Positions 26,106 through 35,613 of a DNA stretch of 64,000 nucleotides are shown one piece after another. A program made the translations under genes and the position numbers. The stretch is taken from positions 1-64,000 of the forward strand of contig NZ_JACAXB010000028.1 of NCBI RefSeq assembly GCF_013391415.1, written 5' to 3'. The notes beneath the pieces were generated by a model, which had not been told where the DNA came from, ran no database searches, and saw only the letters and a program-made list of their open reading frames with translations. Each line of letters begins with the position of its first letter. The first letter of the stretch is position 1. Source of the DNA: Aquitalea sp. LB_tupeE. GTDB lineage: Bacteria; Pseudomonadota; Gammaproteobacteria; Burkholderiales; Chromobacteriaceae.

Positions 26106-26453
26106 ATGACCCAAGCCGAGCAAAACATCTGCCAGCGCTGCGGTGCCTGCTGTGCAGCCTTTCGCGTGAGTTTTCACTATTCCGAACTGGACACCGAGCC
26201 GGGAGGGCGTGTGCCGGCTCGCCTGGCCGATGAGGAGACTTCCACCATCATGCGCATGCGTGGAACCGACTATGCGCGTCCGCGCTGCATTGCCCTGGTT
26301 GGCAAGGTTGGTGAGTCGGTCAGCTGTGGCATTTACAGCGACCGCCCTTCGCCGTGTCGTGAGTTCGGCGCGCGTGCCAGCATTGGTGTGTATGAAGAAG
26401 CCTGTAATCGCGCTCGGGCTCAAAACGGATTGCCGCCATTGCAACTGGACTAA
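26106..26453 (+). CDS. YkgJ-family cysteine-cluster protein
   Basis: 115 residues. The N-terminal CQRCGACCAAFRV is the CxxCGxCC signature of the YkgJ/UPF0153 family, with further cysteines in RPRCIAL, VSCGIY and SPCREF forming a putative zinc or Fe-S cluster. Cytosolic; function unknown in the family. Divergent from the phosphatase-fold gene. Ribosome binding site not evident. Confidence 0.88.
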   Translation: MTQAEQNICQRCGACCAAFRVSFHYSELDTEPGGRVPARLADEETSTIMRMRGTDYARPRCIALVGKVGESVSCGIYSDRPSPCREFGARASIGVYEEACNRARAQNGLPPLQLD

Positions 26454-26586
26454 GTGCCACTATTCAGACTGGGAAAGAATTTTTCACCAGCTATCCTGAA
26501 ACCATGCCGAACATGCGATCTGATCCAGCCGCTGTTTGGTGTCTTGTCTCCACCTCGGCCAGCCAGCAGGGCGGTTGACCGAAGCT

Positions 26587-26615
26587 GCCCCGGCCAGTAT
26601 GCCGGGGCTTTTTTT
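26587..26615 (+). terminator. Rho-independent terminator after the YkgJ-type gene
   Basis: GCCCCGGC / GCCGGGGC arms with CAGTAT loop, then T7. Confidence 0.92.
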
Positions 26616-26625
26616 GTGCCAATAA

Positions 26626-26649
26626 AAAACCGGGCCATGGCCCGGTTTT
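26626..26649 (-). terminator. Palindromic terminator downstream of phaA
   Basis: A perfect 24-bp palindrome with AAAACCGGGCC on the left and its complement on the right; it gives a GC stem and T run for the minus strand, 22 bp after the phaA stop codon, and is back to back with the terminator of the plus-strand gene. Confidence 0.85.
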
Positions 26650-26671
26650 GTTGTCAGCACTGGGTGCTTGC

Positions 26672-27853
26672 TTAGCGACGTTCCACTGCCAGCGCCACGC
26701 CCATGCCACCACCGATACACAGCGTAGCCAGGCCCTTCTTAGCATCGCGACGCTGCATTTCGTGCAGCAGGGTAACCAGTACACGGCAGCCGGATGCGCC
26801 AATCGGGTGACCCAGGGCAATGGCACCACCGTTGACGTTGACCTTGTCGGCAGACCAACCCAACTCGCGTGCCACACCCAGGGCCTGGGCGGCAAAAGCT
26901 TCGTTGGCTTCCACCAGATCCAGCTCTTCCACGGTCCAGCCCGCTTTTTCCACGGCCTTGCGGGTGGCGGCAACCGGGCCGATACCCATGATTTCCGGAG
27001 CGCAGCCGGTGAGGGAGTAACCACGAATCACAGCCAGCGGCTTCAGGCCCAGTTGATCTGCCTTGGCAGCGGTCATCAGCATCACGGCAGCGGCTCCATC
27101 GTTAATGCCCGAGGCATTGCCGGCGGTCACGGTGCCGTCTTTCTTGAAGGCCGGACGCAGCTTGGCCAGGGTTTCGGCCGTGGTGCCGGCCTTGATGTAT
27201 TCGTCGGCATCAACGGCAACCGGGTCGCCCTTGCGTTGCGGCACCAGCACCGGAACGATTTCGTCCTTGAACTTGCCTGCTTTCTGGGCAGCTTCGGCAC
27301 GGTTTTGCGATGCCAGAGCCAGCGCATCCTGTTCTTCACGGCTGATGCCGTATTTTTCTGCCACGTTTTCCGCAGTAATGCCCATGTGGTACTGGTTGTA
27401 CACATCGGTCAGGCCGTCGGCCACCATGGTGTCCACCAGCTGGGCATTGCCCATGCGGAAGCCGTCACGCGAACCCGGCAGGATATGCGGGGACAGCGAC
27501 ATGTTTTCCTGGCCGCCGGCAATCACGATTTCAGCATCGCCATTGGCAATGGCCTGGGCTGCCAGATGAACTGCACGCAGGCCGGAGCCGCATACCACGT
27601 TCAGGGTAGTGGCCGGGGTGGTGATCGGCAGGCCGGCCTTGAGCAAGGCCTGGCGGGCCGGGTTCTGGCCGACACCTGCGGTCAGTACCTGACCCAGAAT
27701 CACTTCACTCACGTCTTCCGGCTTTACGCCGGTCTGGGCCAGCAGGCCCTTGATGACGGTGGCGCCCAGTTCGGGGGCCGGAACTTTGGACAGTGCACCA
27801 CCAAAGCTGCCTACAGCGGTACGCAGGGCGGCAACAATCACGATTTCTTGCAT
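26672..27853 (-). CDS. phaA: Acetyl-CoA acetyltransferase (beta-ketothiolase)
   Basis: 393-residue thiolase that condenses two acetyl-CoA to acetoacetyl-CoA, first step of poly-3-hydroxybutyrate synthesis. Nucleophile Cys88 in [35 protein letters not shown] and the second active-site cysteine in CIGGGMG are all present. It lies 82 bp downstream of phaC on the same strand, so phaCA is an operon; phaB (reductase) and phaR are not in the window. Alternative role in ketone-body or fatty-acid degradation cannot be excluded but the neighbour favours PHA. Confidence 0.95.
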   Translation of the reverse strand: MQEIVIVAALRTAVGSFGGALSKVPAPELGATVIKGLLAQTGVKPEDVSEVILGQVLTAGVGQNPARQALLKAGLPITTPATTLNVVCGSGLRAVHLAAQAIANGDAEIVIAGGQENMSLSPHILPGSRDGFRMGNAQLVDTMVADGLTDVYNQYHMGITAENVAEKYGISREEQDALALASQNRAEAAQKAGKFKDEIVPVLVPQRKGDPVAVDADEYIKAGTTAETLAKLRPAFKKDGTVTAGNASGINDGAAAVMLMTAAKADQLGLKPLAVIRGYSLTGCAPEIMGIGPVAATRKAVEKAGWTVEELDLVEANEAFAAQALGVARELGWSADKVNVNGGAIALGHPIGASGCRVLVTLLHEMQRRDAKKGLATLCIGGGMGVALAVERR

Positions 27854-27935
27854 AGCTAACTCTCCGTTATGGTTCTGCGGTGGGGGCCCCTGTCAGGAGC
27901 ATGTGCCCGGCATGCGTGTGCCGGGCATCGGAAGA

Positions 27936-29705
27936 TTATTGCAGGCTGGCTACCGTGCTGGGCATGGCTTTGGCCAGGACATAAGTGCCAGGTGCGGCTA
28001 CCAGCGCCGGGAACTCCTTGCTGCCAGCCACTTTGGGCGCGGCAATCTTTTTGCCGGATTGCGGGGCCAACCAGCTGTCCCAGTCCTTCCACCAGCTGCC
28101 CGGACGGCTTTCTGCGCCTTCGAGCCAGACTTCCGGGTCGTCCACCAGGTTTTCATTCACCCAGTAGTTGCGCTTGTCCTTGGTGACCGGGTTGATGGAG
28201 CCGGCAATGTGGCCGGAAGCGCCCAGCACGAAGCGGCGCGACGGTGCGCCAGTCATGTACTTGATGCCGGAGAAGGCCGATTTCCACGGCACGATGTGGT
28301 CTTCACGGGCGGCAAATACATACAGCGGGATGTCCAGCTTGCTGATGTCGATGGGAACATCACACAGGGTGATGGCGTTTTTCTTCACCAGCGCATTGTT
28401 CAGGTAGAACTGGCGCAGGAAGAAAGTGTGCATCGGCAACGGCAGATCGACGGCATCGTTGTTCCAGTACAGGAGGTCAAACGGTGCCGGCGTCTTGCCC
28501 AGCAGGTAGTTGTTGACCACGTAGTTCCATACCAGATCGTTGGCGCGCAGGCTGGCAAAGGTACGGCCGATTTCCTTGCCGCTGACAATGCCGCCACTGG
28601 CCAGCTTGGCTTCGCGGCTGGCCACCAGGTTTTCGTCGATGAAGACCTTGATTTCACCCGGATCGGCATGATCAACCAGCGAGGTCATAAAGGTGGCGCT
28701 GTCGATCAGCTTGATGCCCTTGGCCTGCATCACACACAAGGAGGTGTTGAGGATGACGCCGCCGACGCAGAAGCCCAGGGCATTCATGCTGGGTTGCTTG
28801 GTGATTTTCTTGACGGTTTCGGCTGCGGCAATCACGCCTTTTTCGATATAGCTTTCCCAGGTGAAATGCTTCATTTCCGGGACAGCCGAACGCCAGCTGA
28901 TCAGGAATACCTTGTAACCCTGGGCGACGAAGTGGCGCACCATGGAGTTGTCCGGCTGCAAGTCCATCAGGTAGTACTTGTTGATGCAGGGCGGAACGAT
29001 GAGCAGCGGCTTTTCGTATACCTCGGTGGTGGTCGGGGTGTACTGGATCAGTTCGATCAGCTCGTTACGGAAAACCACCTCGCCCGGTGTAGTGGCGATG
29101 TTCTTGCCGATCTCGAACTTGCTTTCGTCCGACATCGAGATATGGCCTTTCTGGATGTCCTCGGCCATGTTCTTCATGCCTTCCACCAGGCTTTCGCCCT
29201 TGGTTTCCAGCGCCCGCTTGATGACTTCGGGGTTGGTCAGCATGAAGTTGGTCGGTGCCATGGCATCCAGATACTGGCGGGTGGCAAATGCCAGTTTTTC
29301 CTTGGACTCGTCTTCCAGTTGCGACTGGTCAACCAGCTCTGTCATCCACTTCGATGTTTGCAGATAGCTTTGTTTCAGGAAGCTGTAGAACGGGTGCTCG
29401 TTCCATTCCGGTGCGGCAAAACGGCGATCACTGCTGGCGGCAGGCGCTGCGGCGGCCTCGGCCGGTTTCTGGCCAAGGAATTGCAGCCACATGTTCATTT
29501 GCTGCTGGTAAAGATTGGTTTGCATGGCCAGCATCTGGTTGGTGTTGCTCACCATCTGGTTCCAGGCGCCGGAAATGGGATTGGCTGCTGCGTCCAGCGG
29601 CATGCCTGCGGTCATCGAATTGACAAACTGCTGCATCCACTGCTGGTTGGCCTCGGAGAGGCTGGAGAAGAAACTCTCCAGAGAAGCGGTCGTGTCCTGA
29701 GTCAA
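27936..29705 (-). CDS. phaC: Class I poly(3-hydroxyalkanoate) synthase
   Basis: 589-residue polymerase that joins 3-hydroxyacyl-CoA units into PHA granules. Lipase-like box GFCVGG with catalytic Cys313; aspartate in [11 protein letters not shown] and histidine in GASGHIAGS complete the triad. N-terminal domain (about 1-200) rich in Gln/Met helices is typical of class I. The start is taken as TTG 29705: AAGGAG sits seven bases upstream, whereas the longer frame starting at an ATG further up adds 24 residues with no family resemblance. An ATG inside that spacer is out of frame. Confidence 0.95.
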   Translation of the reverse strand: MTQDTTASLESFFSSLSEANQQWMQQFVNSMTAGMPLDAAANPISGAWNQMVSNTNQMLAMQTNLYQQQMNMWLQFLGQKPAEAAAAPAASSDRRFAAPEWNEHPFYSFLKQSYLQTSKWMTELVDQSQLEDESKEKLAFATRQYLDAMAPTNFMLTNPEVIKRALETKGESLVEGMKNMAEDIQKGHISMSDESKFEIGKNIATTPGEVVFRNELIELIQYTPTTTEVYEKPLLIVPPCINKYYLMDLQPDNSMVRHFVAQGYKVFLISWRSAVPEMKHFTWESYIEKGVIAAAETVKKITKQPSMNALGFCVGGVILNTSLCVMQAKGIKLIDSATFMTSLVDHADPGEIKVFIDENLVASREAKLASGGIVSGKEIGRTFASLRANDLVWNYVVNNYLLGKTPAPFDLLYWNNDAVDLPLPMHTFFLRQFYLNNALVKKNAITLCDVPIDISKLDIPLYVFAAREDHIVPWKSAFSGIKYMTGAPSRRFVLGASGHIAGSINPVTKDKRNYWVNENLVDDPEVWLEGAESRPGSWWKDWDSWLAPQSGKKIAAPKVAGSKEFPALVAAPGTYVLAKAMPSTVASLQ

Positions 29706-30082
29706 GGTACATCTCCTTAACGTGCCGTGAGAGGTGGGTGGATACGTGCTGCCCGGGTGGCCTGGTGGTGTTGCCACCGCCGGGGTACTCGCTGACTGTA
29801 ACAGGACTGTATGACAATTTCACCGGCTGGCGGTAAGCCGACATGAAAAAATCCATGCTGGGTGTCGGGCTGTTGCGGCAACGCACAATTCATGTCCATG
29901 TCCTTAACCCAATACCACAGCCTGTTCTGGGCGTATGTCATGGACAGGCCACCGCTTCAGTCATGGCGGCCGGCATGGTAGCAGGAAATGCTCTTGTGAT
30001 GACATACGTATAATCATTAATCAGCTCCCGCAAGCATGTCACATCTGGGATAATTGAGCGCTTGAACTGTAAGGAGTGCATC
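29706..30082. other. Divergent region between phaC and the FAA-hydrolase gene
   Basis: About 375 bp without a gene. It contains the phaC ribosome binding site (AAGGAG near 29713-29718), a repeat TACAGT...TACAGT on the minus strand about 90-110 bp upstream of phaC, and AAGGAG of the plus-strand gene at 30071-30076. No promoter matched well enough to call. Confidence 0.4.
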
Positions 30083-30736
30083 ATGGCCGTTGTCATGCTG
30101 GATGGCGCAGCGCAGCAAGTCAGCAATATTTTCTGCATTGGCCGCAATTACGCGGCACATGTGGCCGAATTGGGCAATCAACTGGAAGAAGAGCCGCTGG
30201 TGTTCCTCAAGCCGACTTCCGCGCTTACCTTGAGCGGGCAGCCCATGTGTTTGCCTGCCTATTCTGCTGATGTGCACCATGAGTGCGAGCTGGTGCTGCT
30301 GATCGGCAAGGGTGGTTCTGACATTGCTGCTTCCGATGCGTTGTCTCACATTGCGGGTGTGGGCATAGGCCTGGATCTGACCGCGCGTGATGTGCAAAGC
30401 GAGGCGAAGAAAGGCGGCAAGCCCTGGACCAAGGCCAAGGGTTTTCCTCATGCGGCTTGTGTGTCCGACTTTGTCGCCGTTTCCACTGTGGATGTCAGCC
30501 AGCCCTTCAGCTTTAGCCTGCTGGTGAATGGCGAAACCCGTCAGCAAGGTGATACCAGACTGATGCTGTATCCGCTGGCCACCATCATCCATTATCTGTC
30601 GCAGACTTACGGCCTGACGGCTGGTGATCTGATCTACACCGGCACGCCACAAGGTGTCGCAGCCTTGTATGCTGGCGATGTGCTGCACTTGCAGCTGGAC
30701 GGTGTGGTAAGTGCTGACTGGACGGTGGCTGCATGA
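30083..30736 (+). CDS. Fumarylacetoacetate hydrolase-family protein (acylpyruvase-like)
   Basis: 217 residues, the short FAHD1/YcgM-type. Metal-binding residues appear in HHECELVLLIG (E-x-E), GLDLTARDVQ (Asp) and GKPWTKAKGF (Lys); TGTPQGV near the C-terminus is the family's substrate loop. FAHD1 relatives hydrolyse acylpyruvates or decarboxylate oxaloacetate. ATG 30083 follows AAGGAG by six bases. Its end overlaps the hslR start (ATGA), so the two are co-translated. Confidence 0.88.
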   Translation: MAVVMLDGAAQQVSNIFCIGRNYAAHVAELGNQLEEEPLVFLKPTSALTLSGQPMCLPAYSADVHHECELVLLIGKGGSDIAASDALSHIAGVGIGLDLTARDVQSEAKKGGKPWTKAKGFPHAACVSDFVAVSTVDVSQPFSFSLLVNGETRQQGDTRLMLYPLATIIHYLSQTYGLTAGDLIYTGTPQGVAALYAGDVLHLQLDGVVSADWTVAA

Positions 30737-31143
30737 GCCGCCAACGCGAGCAGGACGAAGACGACAGCAAGGTGCGGCTGGACAAATGGCTGTGGGCTGC
30801 GCGTTTTTACAAGACGCGCCAGCTGGCGCACGAGGCGCTGGAACTGGGCCGGGTGCTGGTGAATAGCGAGCGGGTGAAGGCTTCGCGCATTGTGCGCGAG
30901 GGTGACGAACTGTTGCTGCGCATCAACCAGCTGGAATACCGGATTACCGTGCTGCAACTGGCCACCCAGCGTCGTCCGGCCAAGGAGGCGGTGCTGATGT
31001 ATCAGGAAGATGAAGCGGGCAAGGCTGAGCGCGAAGAGCGCATGTTGCTGCTGAAGGCCGAACACGCCAGCTTTCCCCATGGCGAAGGCCGCCCCACCAA
31101 AAAGGCCCGGCGTGACATCTCACGCTTCAAGGGCTCCCTGTAA
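30733..31143 (+). CDS. hslR: Heat-shock protein 15 (S4-domain ribosome rescue factor)
   Basis: 136 residues. S4 RNA-binding domain at 13-60 (VRLDKWLWAARFYKTRQLAHEA), then a basic C-terminal helix and tail (KKARRDISRFK). Hsp15 binds 50S subunits carrying stranded peptidyl-tRNA. ATG overlaps the stop of the acylpyruvase gene by 4 bp. Confidence 0.92.
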   Translation: MSRQREQDEDDSKVRLDKWLWAARFYKTRQLAHEALELGRVLVNSERVKASRIVREGDELLLRINQLEYRITVLQLATQRRPAKEAVLMYQEDEAGKAEREERMLLLKAEHASFPHGEGRPTKKARRDISRFKGSL

Positions 31144-31201
31144 TGACCATGCCACCGTTCCAGATGCCGGACGGTGGCAGCCCTTGTCTGATTGTGTATT
31201 G

Positions 31202-32389
31202 ATGTCTGCCTCATCTGCTGTTGCTGCGCCCTCCCTGCGTCCTTTTGCGCTGTTCTATTTTGCCTATTTCGCCTTTCAGGGTTTGTTCGGCCCCTTCTGG
31301 GGCTTGTATCTGGAATCGCTGTCCTTTTCTGCACTGCAAATTTCCGTGCTGATGGCACTGTCCACGCTGGCGCGTATTGTGGCTCCCGGTTTCTGGGGTT
31401 GGCTGGCAGACCGTCAAGGGCGGCGGCGGGCCATTATCATCAGTACCTCCTTGTGTTCGGCACTGGCGTTTGCGCTGGTGGGGCTGGGCCATGGTTTCTG
31501 GTGGATTTTCACCAGTCTGGCGGTATCGCATTTCTTTTGGGCCGGGGCCTTGCCGCTGGTGGAAGCCAGTACGGCCTACCTCACGCGCGCCCAGCCGGGC
31601 AGGTACAGCCGGGTGCGGGTATGGGGGTCGATTGGTTTTGTCTGCCTGTCCATGGTGGGCGGTTATGTGCTGGACCTGATTCATCTGGTCAATCTGCCAT
31701 GGGCCTTGCTGCTGCTGGCATTCATCGTGCTGGCCGGCTGGTTTGTGCCGGATGTCAGCAATCCCCGTCAACATCAAGCGGCCGGGCCGATCTGGCAGAC
31801 CTTGCGCCAGCCGCGCGTACTGGCTTTGTTTGCCTGTTGTTTCCTGATGGCTTACGCCCATGGGCCTTATTATACTTTTTATTCCATCGGCCTGCGCCAT
31901 GCCGGTTATGACAAGGGTGCCATCGGCTTGTTGTGGTCGGTGGGGGTGATCAGTGAAATCCTGGTGTTCTTGCTGATGTCGCGCATCATGGGGCGCTTTT
32001 CTCTGGCCTCGCTCTTGACCGCTGTATTGCGCTTTGTGCTGATTGCCTGTGCGGTGGAGCAGCCGGTGCTGGCGGTGCTGGCGCAAAGCATGCATGCGCT
32101 GACCTTCGGTCTGCACCATGCCACTTCGGTGGGGCTGATTCAGCGCTTGTTTGCCCAGCAGCATCAGGGCCGGGCGCAGGGCTTGTATATCATTGCTTCG
32201 TTTGGTGTGGGCGGCAGTTCCGGTGGTCTGGTCGGCGGTTTGTTGTGGCCGCATGGCGGCATGTTGCCAACGTTTGGCATGTCGGTAGTGGCCGCAGCGC
32301 TGGTTGCGGCCGGAACCCTGCGTCAAACCTACAGCAGCATGATCAGCTTGAGTTCCGGTGCTGCAGCCAGATTCAACGTCAGCTGCTGA
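31202..32389 (+). CDS. MFS transporter, HcaT/LacY-like
   Basis: 395 residues, twelve hydrophobic spans. Resembles the MFS_1_like group that includes 3-phenylpropionate transporter HcaT: FYFAYFAFQGLFGPFWGLYL at TM1, GWLADRQGRRR in loop 2-3, and a PGRYSRVRVWGSIGF motif. The ATG at 31202 is the first of the conserved N-terminus; the frame is open further upstream but overlaps hslR. Its last 61 bp overlap the convergent XRE gene, an unusually long tail overlap. Substrate unknown. Confidence 0.87.
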   Translation: MSASSAVAAPSLRPFALFYFAYFAFQGLFGPFWGLYLESLSFSALQISVLMALSTLARIVAPGFWGWLADRQGRRRAIIISTSLCSALAFALVGLGHGFWWIFTSLAVSHFFWAGALPLVEASTAYLTRAQPGRYSRVRVWGSIGFVCLSMVGGYVLDLIHLVNLPWALLLLAFIVLAGWFVPDVSNPRQHQAAGPIWQTLRQPRVLALFACCFLMAYAHGPYYTFYSIGLRHAGYDKGAIGLLWSVGVISEILVFLLMSRIMGRFSLASLLTAVLRFVLIACAVEQPVLAVLAQSMHALTFGLHHATSVGLIQRLFAQQHQGRAQGLYIIASFGVGGSSGGLVGGLLWPHGGMLPTFGMSVVAAALVAAGTLRQTYSSMISLSSGAAARFNVSC

Positions 32390-33108
32390 TACACCAGGCG
32401 GCCGCGCTGCGGGTGATTGAAGGCGCGCTCGCCGCCTTCGCGGCCTTGCACGTCATGCTGCTGCCACAAGGTATCGAATTCCACACTGCCCTGGCGCAGG
32501 GTGTCCACCCATTGCCGGATGCTGTTTTCCTCCAGGCGCTCGCCTGCATCGGCGCGAAACTCTGCCACCATGCGCCGCGCCCGCACCGGCCAGTCTTCCA
32601 CTAGTTGGCGTGACTCGCTGCGCAAAAACATGAAATCCAGCAGATTGTGTCGTGCCAGTGGCTGATCCAGCCAGCCACTGAATAGTTCCGCCGCCAGCGT
32701 ATTCCAGGCCAGCGCGTCCCAGTTGGCATCTAGTACATATGCCGGTGCACCGATGACATCTACCGCGTCACGCAAGGCCTGGCGTGATTGCGGGTTGCGT
32801 TCGACAGGCCGGTCCTGTGGGTTTTTCAGTCCGGCCAGCTTGAACAGGTAATCGCGCTCGGCATGGGTCAGCAGCAGGGCATCGGCCAGACGTGACAGGG
32901 TGGGCGCGGATACCGACTGGCTGCGGCCCTGTTCGATCCAGGTCAGCCAGGTGGGGCTGATGCCACACAGGGCGGCCACTTCCTCGCGCCGCAAGCCCTT
33001 GGCACGGCGTCGGCTGCCCGCTGGCAAGCCGGCCTGTTGCGGGCTGACCCGTTCACGATGGGCACGGATGAATTCGCCCAGCGGGCTGGTGATCTTGGGC
33101 TGACTCAT
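32329..33108 (-). CDS. XRE-family regulator with MmyB-like ligand-binding domain
   Basis: 259 residues. N-terminal HTH (about 30-80: RRRAKGLRREEVAALCGISP, TWLTWIEQGR) as in the HTH-MmyB group, then a C-terminal PAS-like ligand domain (YVLDANWDALAWNTLAAELF, HNLLDFMF, RRMVAEFRADA) that binds fatty acid-like ligands in relatives. Convergent with the MFS gene (61-bp overlap) and divergent from leuC. Probably represses itself through the GTACTAG repeat upstream; target unknown. Confidence 0.88.
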   Translation of the reverse strand: MSQPKITSPLGEFIRAHRERVSPQQAGLPAGSRRRAKGLRREEVAALCGISPTWLTWIEQGRSQSVSAPTLSRLADALLLTHAERDYLFKLAGLKNPQDRPVERNPQSRQALRDAVDVIGAPAYVLDANWDALAWNTLAAELFSGWLDQPLARHNLLDFMFLRSESRQLVEDWPVRARRMVAEFRADAGERLEENSIRQWVDTLRQGSVEFDTLWQQHDVQGREGGERAFNHPQRGRLVYQQLTLNLAAAPELKLIMLL

Positions 33109-33150
33109 GAAGGCTCCTGTCCGGGTTTCTGCTTTAGCGTAGTAGTTATA

Positions 33151-33180
33151 GTACTAGTATAAATGCTTATCTTGTACTAG
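33151..33180. promoter_or_regulatory. GTACTAG direct repeat upstream of the XRE gene
   Basis: GTACTAG occurs at 33151-33157 and 33174-33180, 23 bp apart (about two helical turns), in a short A/T-rich stretch 45-70 bp before the XRE start codon. The first copy is also part of TAGTACTA, a palindrome. Likely operator; inference. Confidence 0.45.
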
Positions 33181-33311
33181 GAAAAAAGCTGCGCGATGAT
33201 GTGTGCCAACAGCAGCCGATTTCTGTAGCGCACCACGGCCAGGGCAAGCAGGACAGCCTTGTGGCGGTAATGATCAGCGTGACAGAATGGCTGCCTTGTA
33301 TCCGGCAAACC

Positions 33312-33329
33312 GGCGGTGTTGCAACCGCC
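33312..33329 (+). promoter_or_regulatory. Hairpin in the leuC leader
   Basis: GGCGGT / ACCGCC arms with a GTTGCA loop, ending 19 nt before the leuC ATG. No leucine-rich leader peptide is visible, so a classical leu attenuator is not supported. Confidence 0.4.
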
Positions 33330-33348
33330 ATTTCACGAGCAGGAAGCC

Positions 33349-34755
33349 ATGACAGCACAAACTCTTTACGACAAGCTCTGGTCCAGCCATGTAGTGCGGG
33401 AAGAGGCCGACGGCACGGTTCTTCTTTATATCGACCGCCATCTGGTGCACGAAGTGACCAGTCCGCAAGCCTTTGAAGGCCTGAAACTGGCTGGCCGCGG
33501 CCTGTGGCGTGTGGATTCGGTGGTTTCCACCGCCGACCACAACACCCCGACCGATCACTGGGACGAAGGCATCAAGGACCCGATCTCCCGCCAGCAAGTA
33601 GAAACTCTGGACGCCAACATCAAGTCCTTCGGCGCGCTGGCTTACTTCCCGTTCAAGGACAAGGGGCAGGGTATTGTGCATGTGATGGGGCCGGAACAGG
33701 GCGCCACCCTGCCGGGCATGACCGTGGTTTGCGGTGACAGCCACACCTCCACCCATGGTGCCTTCGGTGCGCTGGCACATGGCATCGGCACTTCGGAAGT
33801 GGAGCACGTGATGGCCACCCAGTGCCTGGTTGCCAAAAAGTCCAAGAACATGCTGGTGAAGGTGAATGGCCCGCTGCCTGCTGGTATTACCGGCAAGGAC
33901 GTGGCGCTGGCGATTATTGGAAAAATCGGCACTGCCGGCGGTACCGGCTATGCCATCGAGTTCGGTGGCGAGGCCATTCGCAGCCTGTCGATGGAAGGCC
34001 GCATGACCTTGTGCAATATGGCTATCGAAGCCGGTGCCCGCTCCGGCATGGTGGCGGTGGACGAAAAAACCATCGACTACGTCAAGGGCCGCCCGTTTGC
34101 GCCCACCGGCGCACAGTGGGACGCGGCCGTGGCTTACTGGAACACCCTGCATTCTGACGAGGGCGCGCATTTTGACGCCGTGGTAGAGCTGGAAGCCAGC
34201 GACATCAAGCCGCAAGTGACCTGGGGTACTTCCCCGGAAATGGTGACCGATATCGACGGCATCGTACCGGACCCGGCTGCCGAAACCGACCCGGTCAAGA
34301 AGGGCAGTATTGAACGCGCGCTGGCCTATATGGGTCTGACTGCCAATACCCCGGTGAAAGACATCCCGGTCGACATTGTGTTTATCGGCTCCTGTACCAA
34401 TTCCCGCATCGAAGACCTGCGTGAAGCTGCTGCAGTGGCGCGTGGTCGTACCAAGGCTGCCAGCGTGAAGCAAGTGCTGGTGGTGCCGGGTTCCGGTCTG
34501 GTGAAGGCGCAGGCCGAGGCCGAAGGGCTGGACAAGATTTTCATCGCGGCAGGTTTCGAATGGCGCGAGCCGGGTTGCTCCATGTGTCTGGCCATGAATG
34601 CCGACCGTCTGCAACCGGGCGAGCGTTGCGCTTCCACCTCCAACCGCAACTTCGAAGGCCGTCAGGGGCAGGGTGGACGTACCCATCTGGTCAGCCCGGC
34701 CATGGCAGCTGCGGCGGGCGTGACCGGCCATTTTGTTGACATCCGTCAGCTTTAA
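33349..34755 (+). CDS. leuC: 3-isopropylmalate dehydratase large subunit
   Basis: 468-residue aconitase-family subunit; with LeuD isomerises 2- to 3-isopropylmalate in leucine synthesis. [4Fe-4S] ligand cysteines are in [15 protein letters not shown] and [24 protein letters not shown] is the family signature. ATG 33349 follows AGGAA; the longer frame is not family-like. First gene of the leuC-entericidin-leuD-methyltransferase-leuB series. leuA is not in the window. Confidence 0.97.
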   Translation: MTAQTLYDKLWSSHVVREEADGTVLLYIDRHLVHEVTSPQAFEGLKLAGRGLWRVDSVVSTADHNTPTDHWDEGIKDPISRQQVETLDANIKSFGALAYFPFKDKGQGIVHVMGPEQGATLPGMTVVCGDSHTSTHGAFGALAHGIGTSEVEHVMATQCLVAKKSKNMLVKVNGPLPAGITGKDVALAIIGKIGTAGGTGYAIEFGGEAIRSLSMEGRMTLCNMAIEAGARSGMVAVDEKTIDYVKGRPFAPTGAQWDAAVAYWNTLHSDEGAHFDAVVELEASDIKPQVTWGTSPEMVTDIDGIVPDPAAETDPVKKGSIERALAYMGLTANTPVKDIPVDIVFIGSCTNSRIEDLREAAAVARGRTKAASVKQVLVVPGSGLVKAQAEAEGLDKIFIAAGFEWREPGCSMCLAMNADRLQPGERCASTSNRNFEGRQGQGGRTHLVSPAMAAAAGVTGHFVDIRQL

Positions 34756-34776
34756 TTCTGCGAAAGGAATTCATCC

Positions 34777-34929
34777 ATGAAAAAAATTGCACTCAGCCTG
34801 TTTGTGACCATCCTGCTGTCTGCCTGCAATACCGTGCACGGCGTGGGTGAAGACCTCAAACAAGGCGGCCAGGCTGTCGGCCACGGCATTCAGAAGGCCG
34901 GACAGGCCATCGAACACGCTGCCCAATAA
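34777..34929 (+). CDS. Entericidin-family small lipoprotein
   Basis: 50 residues. Starts [20 protein letters not shown], a lipoprotein signal with lipobox LLSAC, then a short amphipathic, glycine/alanine-rich tail ([20 protein letters not shown]). This is the entericidin A/B type of tiny envelope lipoprotein. GAAAGGA lies about nine bases before the ATG. It sits between leuC and leuD with gaps of 21 and 26 bp, so it is expressed with leucine genes. Role unclear (toxin/antitoxin-like in E. coli ecnAB; probably envelope stress elsewhere). Confidence 0.88.
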   Translation: MKKIALSLFVTILLSACNTVHGVGEDLKQGGQAVGHGIQKAGQAIEHAAQ

Positions 34930-34955
34930 GGGCGGCATGCAGCGGAAAGAATCTC

Positions 34956-35600
34956 ATGAAAGCATTCAATAAACTGGACGGGCTGGTGTGCCCGCTTGAT
35001 CGTGCCAATGTCGATACCGACGCGATCATCCCCAAGCAGTTTCTCAAGTCGATCAAGCGTTCTGGCTTTGGCCCCAACCTGTTCGATGAATGGCGTTATC
35101 TGGACCACGGTGAGCCGGGCATGGACAACAGCGTGCGTCCGCTCAATCCGGACTTCGTGCTCAACTTCCCGCGCTATGCCGGTGCGCAAGTGCTGTTGGC
35201 ACGGGAAAACTTCGGCTGTGGTTCCAGTCGCGAGCACGCACCGTGGGCGCTGGACGACCAAGGCTTCCGCGTGGTGATCGCCCCCAGCTTTGCCGACATC
35301 TTCTTCAACAACTGCTACAAGAACGGCCTGTTGCCTATCGTGCAGCCGGCTGAAGTGGTGGACCAGCTGTTCCGCGAATGCGAAGCCAGCGAAGGCTACC
35401 GCCTGACGGTGGATCTGCAAGCGCAGACCATCACCACCCCGTCCGGCCAGTCGTTTGCCTTTGACATCACCGAGCACCGCAAGCACTGCCTGCTGGGTGG
35501 TCTGGATGAAATCGGCCTCACCTTGCAGCACGCGGAAGAAATCAAGTCCTACGAAGCGGCACGTCGTCAGTCGCAACCCTGGTTGTTCCATCAGGCCTGA
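34956..35600 (+). CDS. leuD: 3-isopropylmalate dehydratase small subunit
   Basis: 214 residues, the swivel domain partner of LeuC. Family motifs: [40 protein letters not shown] and [16 protein letters not shown]. Ribosome binding site GGAAAG before ATG 34956. Usual length (about 212). Confidence 0.97.
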   Translation: MKAFNKLDGLVCPLDRANVDTDAIIPKQFLKSIKRSGFGPNLFDEWRYLDHGEPGMDNSVRPLNPDFVLNFPRYAGAQVLLARENFGCGSSREHAPWALDDQGFRVVIAPSFADIFFNNCYKNGLLPIVQPAEVVDQLFRECEASEGYRLTVDLQAQTITTPSGQSFAFDITEHRKHCLLGGLDEIGLTLQHAEEIKSYEAARRQSQPWLFHQA

Positions 35601-35613
35601 ACCGGAGAATGAC

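Noticed and set aside
33181-33348. Search for a leucine leader peptide (attenuator) before leuC.
   Set aside because: No small ORF with a leucine run and no terminator/antiterminator pair; only one hairpin near the start codon.
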